Positions 47,333 to 54,986 of a DNA stretch of 64,000 nt are shown piece by piece. The stretch spans positions 1 to 64,000 of the forward strand of contig JAAXZN010000044.1 of the NCBI GenBank assembly GCA_012719855.1, given 5' to 3'. Made by a program: the position numbers and the translations under genes. Positions within the stretch are counted from its first letter, which is position 1. Each line of letters begins with the position of its first letter. Below the pieces are notes generated by a model. That model did no database searches. It was not told where the DNA came from and worked only from the letters and a program-made list of their open reading frames with translations. The stretch is from Serratia liquefaciens. GTDB lineage: Bacteria > Pseudomonadota > Gammaproteobacteria > Enterobacterales > Enterobacteriaceae.

Positions 47333-48094
47333 TCAGTTGTCCAGATCGATAGCAAAGTAGCGCATCAGCGCTTCGCGGCGTTCCTGTTCAGAATGCAGCG
47401 TCGACTCCCGGCGGTGGTGATCTTCGGTGATAATCAGCTTGTTTTCGCTGATCGTCACGCGGCCATTTTCTGTTGCGTGGGAGCACACCAGCTTTTGGGT
47501 GAAGTGTGACTGCGGCGAGGTGCTGTGATATTCGCACATGTCGGCAAACTCGCTGAGCTCGCGTTTTTGCAGCGTAAAACGGTACAGGGTTTTGGCATGC
47601 GAACGGTTGTCGCCATTGCGGCGTTCCAGATAGTAGATTTCGCCTTCCTGTTCCAGATGGAAAGTACCGGTGGTTTGCGGCTGTTGTTCGGTGGTGGTTA
47701 TCTTTAAGGGCGTCAGGAAGGAATCACCAAACCCCACGTCCACCAGATACGGTTGATCCAGCTCTACCATCAGCGCCATGTGATCAAAGGGGGCGCCAAA
47801 GCTGCCGTCGCGGGCGCGGATCTCGCCGGAAATAAAATGCACCTTGAAACCGATGTCTTTCAGCAGCAGGGCGAACAGCCGGTTCAGCTCATAGCAAAAA
47901 CCGCCGCGGTTGCGTTCGACAATTTTATTGAATAGCGCCTGTTCTTCCAGATGAATGCCCTGATGGTAAATAATGCTCAGGTTCTCAAAGGGAACCCTCA
48001 GCATATGGCCACGGTGTAATTGTTGCAGCGTCAGGAGGTCTGGTTGGGGGATGCCTGCGAATCCAATATGTTGCAGGTAGCGTTGTCTATCCAC
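47333..48094 (-). CDS. Arylamine N-acetyltransferase
   Basis: A 253-residue acetyl-CoA-dependent enzyme that acetylates arylamines and hydrazines. The catalytic triad is visible: Cys67 in RGGFCYELN, His105 in PFDHMALMV and Asp119 in YLVDVGFGDSF. The FENLSI motif near residue 36 is also typical. It starts with GTG at 48094; no better ATG is near. A bacterial NatA-type enzyme, monocistronic as far as can be seen. Confidence 0.93.
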   Translation of the reverse strand: MDRQRYLQHIGFAGIPQPDLLTLQQLHRGHMLRVPFENLSIIYHQGIHLEEQALFNKIVERNRGGFCYELNRLFALLLKDIGFKVHFISGEIRARDGSFGAPFDHMALMVELDQPYLVDVGFGDSFLTPLKITTTEQQPQTTGTFHLEQEGEIYYLERRNGDNRSHAKTLYRFTLQKRELSEFADMCEYHSTSPQSHFTQKLVCSHATENGRVTISENKLIITEDHHRRESTLHSEQERREALMRYFAIDLDN

Positions 48095-48169
48095 GGTTTG
48101 TCTCGCAGCAAAAAATTTGATTATAAAATAGAGGGATTTTTCGCCCCTGTGGGAGCAATAAGTGCTGTG

Positions 48170-48615
48170 TCAGAACGCCGCTGGTTTACCGGCCGCCTGC
48201 AGCAGACGGCTGTTGGCATCCAGGCCCAGCGCAACATCGGGATCGGCACGGCGCAGTGCCGGCAAGCTTGTGGCCAACCAATGAGTGGCGATCCCCAGGG
48301 GGCAAGTCAGTTTTAGCCTTTGCTGTTGTCCGGCCGGGCGCGATCGCTGGCTTTTTGCAGCAGCGTCAATGCGCGGGTAACGTCGGTCGCCAGCCGTTTT
48401 CCCGTCTCGTTGAGGGTTACCGCATTGCCCTTGCGGTGAAACAGCTCCACGCCCAATTCGTTCTCCAGGTGACGTATCTGACGGCTGACGGCCCCCAGCG
48501 TCACGTTCAACGCTTCCGCGGCTTCGGTAAAACTGGCGCAGCGCGCTGCGACCTCGAAGGTATGCAAGGCTTTCAGCGACGGCAGGCGAGGTTGAGCGTT
48601 CAGCTTGAGTTTCAT
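48170..48615 (-). pseudogene. Truncated, frameshifted LysR-family regulator
   Basis: The first 100 codons (48615 to 48313) encode a normal LysR HTH domain (LPSLKALHTFEVAARCASFT, EAAEALNVTLGAVSRQIRHL). The frame then stops. A second minus-strand frame continues the family sequence (KLTCPLGIATHWLATSLPAL, then RRADPDV) to a stop at 48170, so one frameshift lies near 48330. The effector domain is then cut off after about 45 residues. This is the remnant of a full-length regulator. Confidence 0.8.
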
Positions 48616-48696
48616 TCAACCATATTGCCAATCTATCGATGTTCCACAAGTGAAATTTTGCTTACTTTTGAGACGAAAATCTGACGGGAGCATCGA

Positions 48697-48879
48697 GTGG
48701 ATATCGTGATGGGGCTGACCGCCGCGCTGTGCTGGGGCGGAACGGATTTTTTAACTGACATCAACGCCTGCCCGGTGCGGGTGCGCAGGGTGGTATTTTT
48801 TTCACAGGCGATCGGGTTGGTGATTTTCAGCGCATTGCCGTTGGCGAAGGTGGTGGCGCTGTGTTTAAAATCGGCATAA
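48697..48879 (+). pseudogene. N-terminal remnant of a DMT/EamA-type exporter
   Basis: A 60-codon frame from a GTG encodes MDIVMGLTAALCWGGTDFLT and a second hydrophobic segment (VVFFSQAIGLVIFSALPLA), resembling the first two helices of EamA-family transporters, which have about ten. It stops abruptly. It is divergent from the LysR remnant, the usual arrangement of a regulator and its exporter, and both are broken. Confidence 0.65.
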
Positions 48880-48950
48880 CTCATAACCAAACGAACTCTT
48901 TACCTCGGCCGAGAGTCGTTAAAATGAGGCCATTCAGATAAGGAATCTCT

Positions 48951-49565
48951 ATGGACTTAATGCAAAAGGCCCGGCGGTTTGCCACTGAGGCCCATCAGTC
49001 ATGCAATCAGACACGCAAGTTTACCGGTGAACCTTATATCATCCATCCGGCTGCAGTGGTGGCTCTGCTGCAGCAGGCGGATCCTACGCCGGAAATGATC
49101 GCGGCCGCTTGGCTGCACGACACGGTGGAAGATACCCCGGTGACGCTGGCAGAAATTCGCCGCGAGTTCGGCCCGACGGTCGAAGGTTATGTGGAGATGT
49201 TGACGGACGTGCAAACCCGCAGCTACGGTGGCGAGCGCATACACCGCAAAAACGCCAATCTTCGCCACAGTGCGTTGGCCTGCCCACAGGCGCAGACCAT
49301 CAAACTGTGCGACTTGATCGACAACAGCAAAAACATTGCCGATTACGACATCTCATTTGCCCGGCAGTATCTGGTGGAAATGGCGCGCCTGCTGTGTGTA
49401 CTGGGGGAGGGCGATGCCGGCTTGCTGGCAATGGCCAGCCGTCAGTGTGACACCGCCGTGGCGTTGATTAACCGGCTCGGCGATGATGAGGGCTGGTTCA
49501 GCGACCTATGGCGGCAATACGAGGATCATTTTAGTTTGGGATTGCTGAAGCGAGCGGGTCGATAA
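48951..49565 (+). CDS. HD-domain phosphohydrolase, Mesh1/SpoT-hydrolase-like
   Basis: A 204-residue single-domain protein. The HD residues fit the (p)ppGpp hydrolase family: H32 in PYIIHPAAVV, H56-D57 and E60-D61 in AAWLHDTVEDT, and D121 with N125 in KLCDLIDNSKN. No synthetase or regulatory domain is present, as in Mesh1-type small alarmone hydrolases (or NADPH phosphatases). The start at 48951 follows AAGGAATC. Its 3' end overlaps the convergent oxidoreductase gene by 40 bp. Substrate not proven. Confidence 0.82.
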   Translation: MDLMQKARRFATEAHQSCNQTRKFTGEPYIIHPAAVVALLQQADPTPEMIAAAWLHDTVEDTPVTLAEIRREFGPTVEGYVEMLTDVQTRSYGGERIHRKNANLRHSALACPQAQTIKLCDLIDNSKNIADYDISFARQYLVEMARLLCVLGEGDAGLLAMASRQCDTAVALINRLGDDEGWFSDLWRQYEDHFSLGLLKRAGR

Positions 49566-50578
49566 CTCGCGGGGATTTCGCTGCTGTTCCCACCGATCAG
49601 CTCTTCACTGACCATCCTTCCCACCGTGGCGGCACAGGTGACCGCCGGGTGCATCACCGTCACGTAAAGCCCGGTGACGCTCCCGATGAACCCCATAACC
49701 GGGCAGCCATTCTGTGGTACCGGCCTTTGTCCCACTGACTGGCTGAGTAGGCGTGCGGATCCCGTTCCTTTCAGTCGGCGGGTGATTGCCGTCAGGGCGT
49801 CGGAAGCTATCTCGTCAATGCCGCCCGTTGCCGGGTAATCTTCGGCGGCCAGAATATCGCCGTTGCGGGCATGGCGAACCTCCATATCATCCCCTGACAG
49901 CAGAGTGTTGATGGCGCGATCCGGAGTGTCATAGCGCAACAGAATTGCCGGCGAGGCCGAAACGGGAAGCGAGATTTCCATGGCGCTTAGCAAGGGAGAA
50001 ATACCCGTCCCGCAGGCCAGCACGACACAGTCCGCGTTGAATGTTCCCTGCGGGGTTTCAACGCCGGTAATGGCGTTGCCTTCACGGATGAATCCAATGA
50101 CTGGCGTCTGAGTTTTTAATACGGCCCCGAGGTCGCAGGCTTTCTCCAGCAGGACACGGGTGGCATCGATAGGGTCAACGGCACCGTCCTGCTTTGCGAA
50201 GTATGCTCGCGGAGGCGGGGTATTCAGCGCCGGTTCTAGCCGGGCGATATCGGCTTGTTCAAGCATTTTTTCCTTGGCCTGACTTGCCAATGTGTCAGCG
50301 TCGTAACTCAGCGCGCCGGCCCAATGCAGCCAAAGTTCCGGGACTTCTTTTTCCAGCCGGTGCCAGTCGGCTACGGACGCGAGGCGGAGCAGCACGTCTG
50401 GCGCATCCTCGCTCACCGTGCTGTGGATCCAGCCAAAAGAGCGGCCGGTGGCGCCTGAAGCCGGGTGATTTTGATCAAGCACGGTAACCTTCACCCCGCG
50501 GTTGGCCAAGTGATAAGCGATTGACGCGCCAATAATGCCTGCGCCCACAATAATAATATGCCTGTCAGGGAGACCCAT
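49526..50578 (-). CDS. FAD-dependent oxidoreductase of the DAO (glycine/D-amino acid oxidase) family
   Basis: A 350-residue flavoprotein. N-terminal dinucleotide motif IIIVGAGIIGASIAYHLANRG, then SGATGRSFGWIHS near the flavin, and the C-terminal FAD motif region GQRPVPQNGCPVMGFIGSVTGLYVTVMHPAVT. The start at 50578 (MGLPDRHIIIVGAG) is clear although the frame extends upstream. Likely oxidises an amine or amino acid. Its stop lies inside the 3' end of the convergent HD gene. Confidence 0.88.
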   Translation of the reverse strand: MGLPDRHIIIVGAGIIGASIAYHLANRGVKVTVLDQNHPASGATGRSFGWIHSTVSEDAPDVLLRLASVADWHRLEKEVPELWLHWAGALSYDADTLASQAKEKMLEQADIARLEPALNTPPPRAYFAKQDGAVDPIDATRVLLEKACDLGAVLKTQTPVIGFIREGNAITGVETPQGTFNADCVVLACGTGISPLLSAMEISLPVSASPAILLRYDTPDRAINTLLSGDDMEVRHARNGDILAAEDYPATGGIDEIASDALTAITRRLKGTGSARLLSQSVGQRPVPQNGCPVMGFIGSVTGLYVTVMHPAVTCAATVGRMVSEELIGGNSSEIPASYRPARFSNPKLK

Positions 50579-50689
50579 ATCGACTTTCTTCCTCGCATGT
50601 ACCGGGCGCAAACTATCCCATAAATTAACCCTGTCAGGCAGATAAATGTGCGGCTGGGTTGTCGAGCTGATGACGCCCCTCACAAGAGC

Positions 50690-50710
50690 GCCTCGGCAGT
50701 GGGCCGAGGC
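50690..50710 (-). terminator. Hairpin after the flippase gene
   Basis: GCCTCGGC / GCCGAGGC, an 8-bp stem with a 5-nt loop, begins 13 bp past the stop of the minus-strand flippase gene and is followed there by GCTCTTGTG. Likely terminator. Confidence 0.65.
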
Positions 50711-50722
50711 CTTACCATCCAT

Positions 50723-52015
50723 TCAACCGGCGTGCTGGGGGCGTCTGAGGTAGGTCCAGGGGTTCAGAGAACGCAGGTGCATTTGCAATACCGCGCCACG
50801 GCGGAAGAAGTAGTTAAGCAGGGTCAGTGACAACAGCTCGGTCAGCAGGGTGCTGTAAGCGGCGCCCATCATGCCGTACTGGCGGATCAGACAGTACGAC
50901 AGCGGGATGTTGATGATAAATACCAGGAACATTTTCTTCGACAGGAAGCCATAGCCGGAGAACAGCACAATGTATTTGTAGGCTACGGTGCCCAACGCGG
51001 AAAGCAGAGTAGAAATCGCCAAGATGCCCATGGCCGGATAAGCCGCTAAATATTGCTCCCCGTACAGCAACACGATGACCGGTTTGCCGAGCAAAACGAT
51101 ACCGGCCACGATGGCGGCGGCGATGACCAGCACCAGCCCATTCAGTTTGGCGGCGGTGCGCATTGCGTCATCGCGATGGTAGGCGAAGATTTTGGCGAAA
51201 AACGAAGTGATCAGCGCGTCGGTAACAAACATCCAGGCGGTCGCCAGGGTGATGGCAACCGAGTAAATGCCCAGCGCTTGCGCCGAGACGAACCACATCA
51301 GGAACAGCTGCGCCAGCCGGGTGTAGATGGCGATCGAAACATTGGAAACCGCCAGTGGCAGGCCGCTGGCGAGTAAATAGCGCACATATTTACGCCGTAC
51401 GCGCTTGGGTGCGACAAAACGCGGATAACGACGGTGGTAAATATGGTGGCGGATCAGGTAAGGGATCAAGTAAACCATCACGATTGGGATCGCTAGGAAA
51501 TACAGGTGCAGATCGAGATAAACAATCAGATAACGCACCAGCAGCGCGCTGCCCAACCCAGAGACGTTGGCCAGCGTATTGAAGCGTGATTCCAGCCTGG
51601 CGTCGTGATAAATGGTGAACACGTCTCTGAGCGAGAAGAAGCTGGCGATAAAGGTGGCAGCGCAAAAATAAAAGGTAATGAAATCTTCACGCAGCCCGGT
51701 GTAAATCAGTATTGCCGCAGAGAGCAGCACAAAGCAGCTTTGTCGCAGCCGGTTGGTGGAAAACATCAGGGCGGTTCCGGAGCCTGGGTTGCGGCTGATC
51801 CGCTTGAACAGCACGGTATCGGAACCCAGCAGCGCCAGGGTTTGGGTAATGGCGAAAATAGCGGTAGCGAAGGTGATCTTGCCAAAGCTTTCCGGGCCGA
51901 TATATTTCGCCATATAGGCGGTAATGAAAATAACCCCCAGAATAGACACCATTTTTTCGGATATCATCCAAAAAGCATTTCTCACAATATTGATATCTAT
52001 GAATTTTAATTTCAT
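50723..52015 (-). CDS. Wzx-like polysaccharide flippase (MOP superfamily)
   Basis: A 430-residue protein with about 12 membrane helices, of the oligosaccharide flippase type. It begins RNAFWMISEKMVSILGVIFI, TAYMAKYIGPESFGKITFAT, typical of O-antigen and capsule flippases. There are no glycosyltransferases next to it. It is divergent from a TupA-like ATP-grasp gene, 154 bp away, in a stretch that becomes AT-richer than the surroundings. It may export a lipid-linked glycan or glycopeptide together with the ATP-grasp product. Confidence 0.88.
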   Translation of the reverse strand: MKLKFIDINIVRNAFWMISEKMVSILGVIFITAYMAKYIGPESFGKITFATAIFAITQTLALLGSDTVLFKRISRNPGSGTALMFSTNRLRQSCFVLLSAAILIYTGLREDFITFYFCAATFIASFFSLRDVFTIYHDARLESRFNTLANVSGLGSALLVRYLIVYLDLHLYFLAIPIVMVYLIPYLIRHHIYHRRYPRFVAPKRVRRKYVRYLLASGLPLAVSNVSIAIYTRLAQLFLMWFVSAQALGIYSVAITLATAWMFVTDALITSFFAKIFAYHRDDAMRTAAKLNGLVLVIAAAIVAGIVLLGKPVIVLLYGEQYLAAYPAMGILAISTLLSALGTVAYKYIVLFSGYGFLSKKMFLVFIINIPLSYCLIRQYGMMGAAYSTLLTELLSLTLLNYFFRRGAVLQMHLRSLNPWTYLRRPQHAG

Positions 52016-52169
52016 TGGTACTTTCCCTGTAGCCTCTAATAATAGGAATCGTCCGATTATTTCCTTACCTACTGTAAGGGATGCCCCGTAGGGTTTTATA
52101 ATTGAGCTGCAATAATCGGAATGTGAGAAGCATTCCTGCGTATGCTATGTTCATGGAAGAAAGAGAAGA

Positions 52170-53024
52170 ATGAGAAAACTCGCAAAACGACTCCATCGGG
52201 CCGCGCCCGATTTTATCTATTACCAAGTCAGCCATTATCTCGCCCACGGCTCTTGGGTCAGCTTCAAAAACCCGAAAACATTTTCAGAGAAGATTTATCA
52301 GCGCATGCGCTACCCGCATAATGATTTCAGTATGTTAGCGGATAAGGTGGCGGTCAGAGATTATATTTCCCAGCGGGTTTCAGATAAATACCTAACGCCA
52401 ATTATCATGACCACCGATAACTTTACCGAGCAGGACTATCTGGCCTTGCCACAATCATTTGTTATCAAAACAAATAATGCATCGCAGCAGGTTAAAATAG
52501 TCAAGGATAAAGGCAAGGTTGTCTATCATGATATTGCGAAGATTCTTAGTGACTGGTCTGAAATAACCTATTGGAAAAGATTCCGAGAAAAACACTACGC
52601 TAATATTCCGCAGAAAATTATCGTTGAGGAGCTGCTGGATATTGAATGTGATGGTGAGCTGATTGATTACAAGGTGCATATCTTTAACGGCAAACAGTCT
52701 TATTTGTTCGTGGAGCTGTTGCGTGGCGGGCCTGAACCGACTTCGCTGGAGTTTTTGGACCAACACGCGCACCACTGCTTTTTCACCCAAGCGGACATTC
52801 CACAGATCAATACGCTGAACGAGAAACCGGCGTTTTGGGATGAAATGATCCAGGTCGCGAAAGCGGTCTCGGCGGATCTGGATTATTGCCGCGTCGATTT
52901 TTATCTCACCCGCGATAAAATCTACATTGGTGAACTGACGCTTACACCCGGCGCAGGCAACGAAGTTTATCTGCCGCGTGCGACGAATCTGCTGCTGGGC
53001 GAGATGATGTCCAAAACCTGGTAA
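52170..53024 (+). CDS. TupA-like ATP-grasp protein
   Basis: A 284-residue cytoplasmic protein resembling the TupA-like ATP-grasp family associated with polysaccharide and teichuronopeptide clusters. Family features include the N-terminal NPKTFSEKIYQRMRY, the lysine-containing FVIKTNNASQQVKIV, an acidic IVEELLD and DYCRVDFYLTRDKIYIGELTLTPGAGNEVY near the C-terminus, with the metal/ATP-binding acidic residues. Such proteins are predicted to ligate amino acids onto sugars or peptides. Base composition is AT-richer than its neighbours, suggesting transfer. Divergent from the Wzx-like flippase. Confidence 0.82.
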   Translation: MRKLAKRLHRAAPDFIYYQVSHYLAHGSWVSFKNPKTFSEKIYQRMRYPHNDFSMLADKVAVRDYISQRVSDKYLTPIIMTTDNFTEQDYLALPQSFVIKTNNASQQVKIVKDKGKVVYHDIAKILSDWSEITYWKRFREKHYANIPQKIIVEELLDIECDGELIDYKVHIFNGKQSYLFVELLRGGPEPTSLEFLDQHAHHCFFTQADIPQINTLNEKPAFWDEMIQVAKAVSADLDYCRVDFYLTRDKIYIGELTLTPGAGNEVYLPRATNLLLGEMMSKTW

Positions 53025-53039
53025 ACATTGCGACGGCGC

Positions 53040-53942
53040 TTACCGCGCGCTGTCCGCCGGTGCGATGCTTTGCAACCACGCCAGAAACTCGGCGGCTTTG
53101 GGTTTGTCCAGCGTGCGTTGCGGGTAGACCACATAGTAGGGCTTGCTCAGCGGTAGCGTCGGTTCGGCCAGTGGCACCAGGGTTCCCTGAGCCAGTTCAC
53201 GCTGGATCAGCTGCTGCTGGCCGAGCAAAACGCCGTGGCCCTCAACCGCGGCGTCAATCGCCAGCGAAGTCAGATTATAAGTCAGGCCGCGCCGCTGCGG
53301 CGGCGGCAATCCGGCGGCGCTGAACCACTCATGCCAGCCCGGCAGAAACTGGCTCTCCTTCCCCCAATCCACCTGAATCAGCGGCTGTTGAGTCCAGTCG
53401 CCGATCCTCTGTAACTGCGGGCTGCAAACCGGCTGCACGCTATCCTGAAACAGCCGCACCTTTTCCAACAATGGGTAGTCCTGATCGCCAAAGCACAGGG
53501 CAAAATCCGCCGTTGACCCGGCGAAATCGACCTCGGCGTGGGTGGCGTGCAGGCGGATATCCGTCTGCGGATGCTGATTCAGCCACTTGCCGATGGCCGG
53601 GTTCAGCCATTTTGACGCCAGGGCCGGCAAGGCAAAAATCGTCAATGCCTCTTGGCCCCGTTGGCGATCGACATGCTGCTGCGCCACGCGCAGCGTTTCG
53701 AAGGCCTGCTGCACGTAAGCCAGATAGTCCGACCCCTGCTCGGTCAGCGTAACGCCGCTCTTGGCGCGAATGAACAGCACAATGTCCAGATGCTGCTCGA
53801 GCTGGCGGATCTGCTGGCTGACGGCGGCGGCGGTCAGCGCCAGGCTGTCTGCCGCTCTGGCCAGGCTGCCGGTACGGGCGGCGGTTTCAAACGCCAGAAT
53901 GGCGCTCAGTTTGGGCAGGCGGCTGCGGGAAGGTGCGTTCAT
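53040..53942 (-). CDS. LysR-family regulator, GcvA-like
   Basis: A 300-residue regulator with the HTH in ILAFETAARTGSLARAADSL, ALTAAAVSQQIRQLEQHL. The effector domain is of the GcvA/AmpR subgroup (FALPALASKWLNPAIGKWLN; FALCFGDQDYPLLEKVRLF). Divergent from the Fe/2OG oxygenase gene with 112 bp between starts, which makes that gene the probable target. Confidence 0.92.
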   Translation of the reverse strand: MNAPSRSRLPKLSAILAFETAARTGSLARAADSLALTAAAVSQQIRQLEQHLDIVLFIRAKSGVTLTEQGSDYLAYVQQAFETLRVAQQHVDRQRGQEALTIFALPALASKWLNPAIGKWLNQHPQTDIRLHATHAEVDFAGSTADFALCFGDQDYPLLEKVRLFQDSVQPVCSPQLQRIGDWTQQPLIQVDWGKESQFLPGWHEWFSAAGLPPPQRRGLTYNLTSLAIDAAVEGHGVLLGQQQLIQRELAQGTLVPLAEPTLPLSKPYYVVYPQRTLDKPKAAEFLAWLQSIAPADSAR

Positions 53943-54054
53943 GGCGGCTATCGCTAAGAATTGGTTAGCTCATCCTTAACGCATTTTTGTTATTACGGCA
54001 ATCTGACATTCGCTACAGTGGGGTTCTTCGGCCTTTACGCCCCAGGAGCTCATC

Positions 54055-54834
54055 ATGCAGCAACTTGCTCATATCATTGATTTATCCGCTAACCCGATTG
54101 GTGATGCAGCCTTTCAGGCCCGTTGCAGGGCTACGCTGGACAGGGCGGGGGCACTGGTGCTGCCGGGGTTTTTGACCGCCGCAGCGCTGGCGACGGTGCG
54201 TTTGGAGGGGGCAGAGCACAGCCCTGCGGCGTTTTATGCCGCCAGCAAGCACAATGTCTATCTGAAACCGCAGGACGACGCCTTGCCGTCCGATCACCCA
54301 CGCAACCGGCTGGTGGTTTCTTCCAAGGGGTGTATTACCGACGAGGATATTCCGGTGCAGTCGCCGCTGCGAACGCTGTACGATGCGCAATCCTTCCGCG
54401 ATTTCCTCTGTGCGGTACTGCAAGAACAGCAGTTGTACCCTTACGCCGATCGGCTGTCTTCAATCAATCTGCACTATGCTCATCGCGGGCAGGAGCTGGG
54501 CTGGCATTTTGACAATTCGTCTTTTGCCATCACGCTGCTGATCCAGAAACCTCAGGCCGGTGGGCAGTTCGAGTACGTGGAAAACCTGCGGGATGCCGAT
54601 AGCGGGGAGATGAATTACGCTGGCGTATCGCAGGTATTGGACGGCGAACGGGCGGTTAAGACCTTGGCGATCGAAGAAGGGGATTTGGTGCTGTTCCGGG
54701 GACGCAATGCCATGCACCGTGTCACGCCAACCGAAGGCGATACCACCCGCATGCTGGTGGTGCTGGCCTACAATGCCCAGCCGGATATCGCGCTGTCAGA
54801 GAGTGCCAGAATGACCTTTTACGGTCGACTCTAA
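54055..54834 (+). CDS. Fe(II)/2-oxoglutarate-dependent oxygenase (ArpA/BesD-like family)
   Basis: A 259-residue oxygenase with the full iron and cosubstrate set: H151-x-D153 in ELGWHFDNSSF, H221 in NAMHRVTP and R232 in TTRMLVVLAYN. It resembles the ArpA/HalD-BesD group, whose halogenase members carry Gly in place of the Asp. The intact HxD here predicts hydroxylation or desaturation rather than halogenation. An amino acid substrate is plausible from the group. Divergent from a GcvA-like LysR regulator. Confidence 0.85.
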   Translation: MQQLAHIIDLSANPIGDAAFQARCRATLDRAGALVLPGFLTAAALATVRLEGAEHSPAAFYAASKHNVYLKPQDDALPSDHPRNRLVVSSKGCITDEDIPVQSPLRTLYDAQSFRDFLCAVLQEQQLYPYADRLSSINLHYAHRGQELGWHFDNSSFAITLLIQKPQAGGQFEYVENLRDADSGEMNYAGVSQVLDGERAVKTLAIEEGDLVLFRGRNAMHRVTPTEGDTTRMLVVLAYNAQPDIALSESARMTFYGRL

Positions 54835-54885
54835 GAATAAAAAATTCAGATGGCTGACAAGCCCGCATGAGGGCTCAACCGGTAG

Positions 54886-54907
54886 GGGTCGTACCCATGT
54901 TCGACCC
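54886..54907. repeat. Imperfect palindrome related to the GCATGC family
   Basis: GGGTCG-T-AC-CCAT-GT-T-CGACCC forms a stem with one T:T mismatch, flanked by GTAG as in the other copies. It lies 52 bp past the oxygenase stop. Confidence 0.6.
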
Positions 54908-54932
54908 GATTTAACCTATTGATTATGCGGTA

Positions 54933-54952
54933 GGGCGCGGCATGCCGCGCCC
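54933..54952. terminator. 20-bp GCATGC-centred palindrome, copy 4
   Basis: The perfect palindrome GGGCGCGGCATGCCGCGCCC, flanked by TA...CTAC, lies between the convergent oxygenase and ansP genes. Together with the element at 54886 it makes two family members within 70 bp. Confidence 0.75.
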
Positions 54953-54986
54953 CTACTACGAAACAACAGAGCACTTTGTTAACGGC

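Noticed and set aside
48697..48879. Treating the 60-codon frame as a functional small membrane protein
   Set aside because: It resembles only the first helices of a ten-helix exporter and faces a broken regulator, so decay is the simpler reading.
54886..54952. Two palindromes within 70 bp as a possible CRISPR-like or attachment array
   Set aside because: They are imperfectly related, not evenly spaced with spacers, and no cas or integrase genes are present; they fit the dispersed palindrome family.
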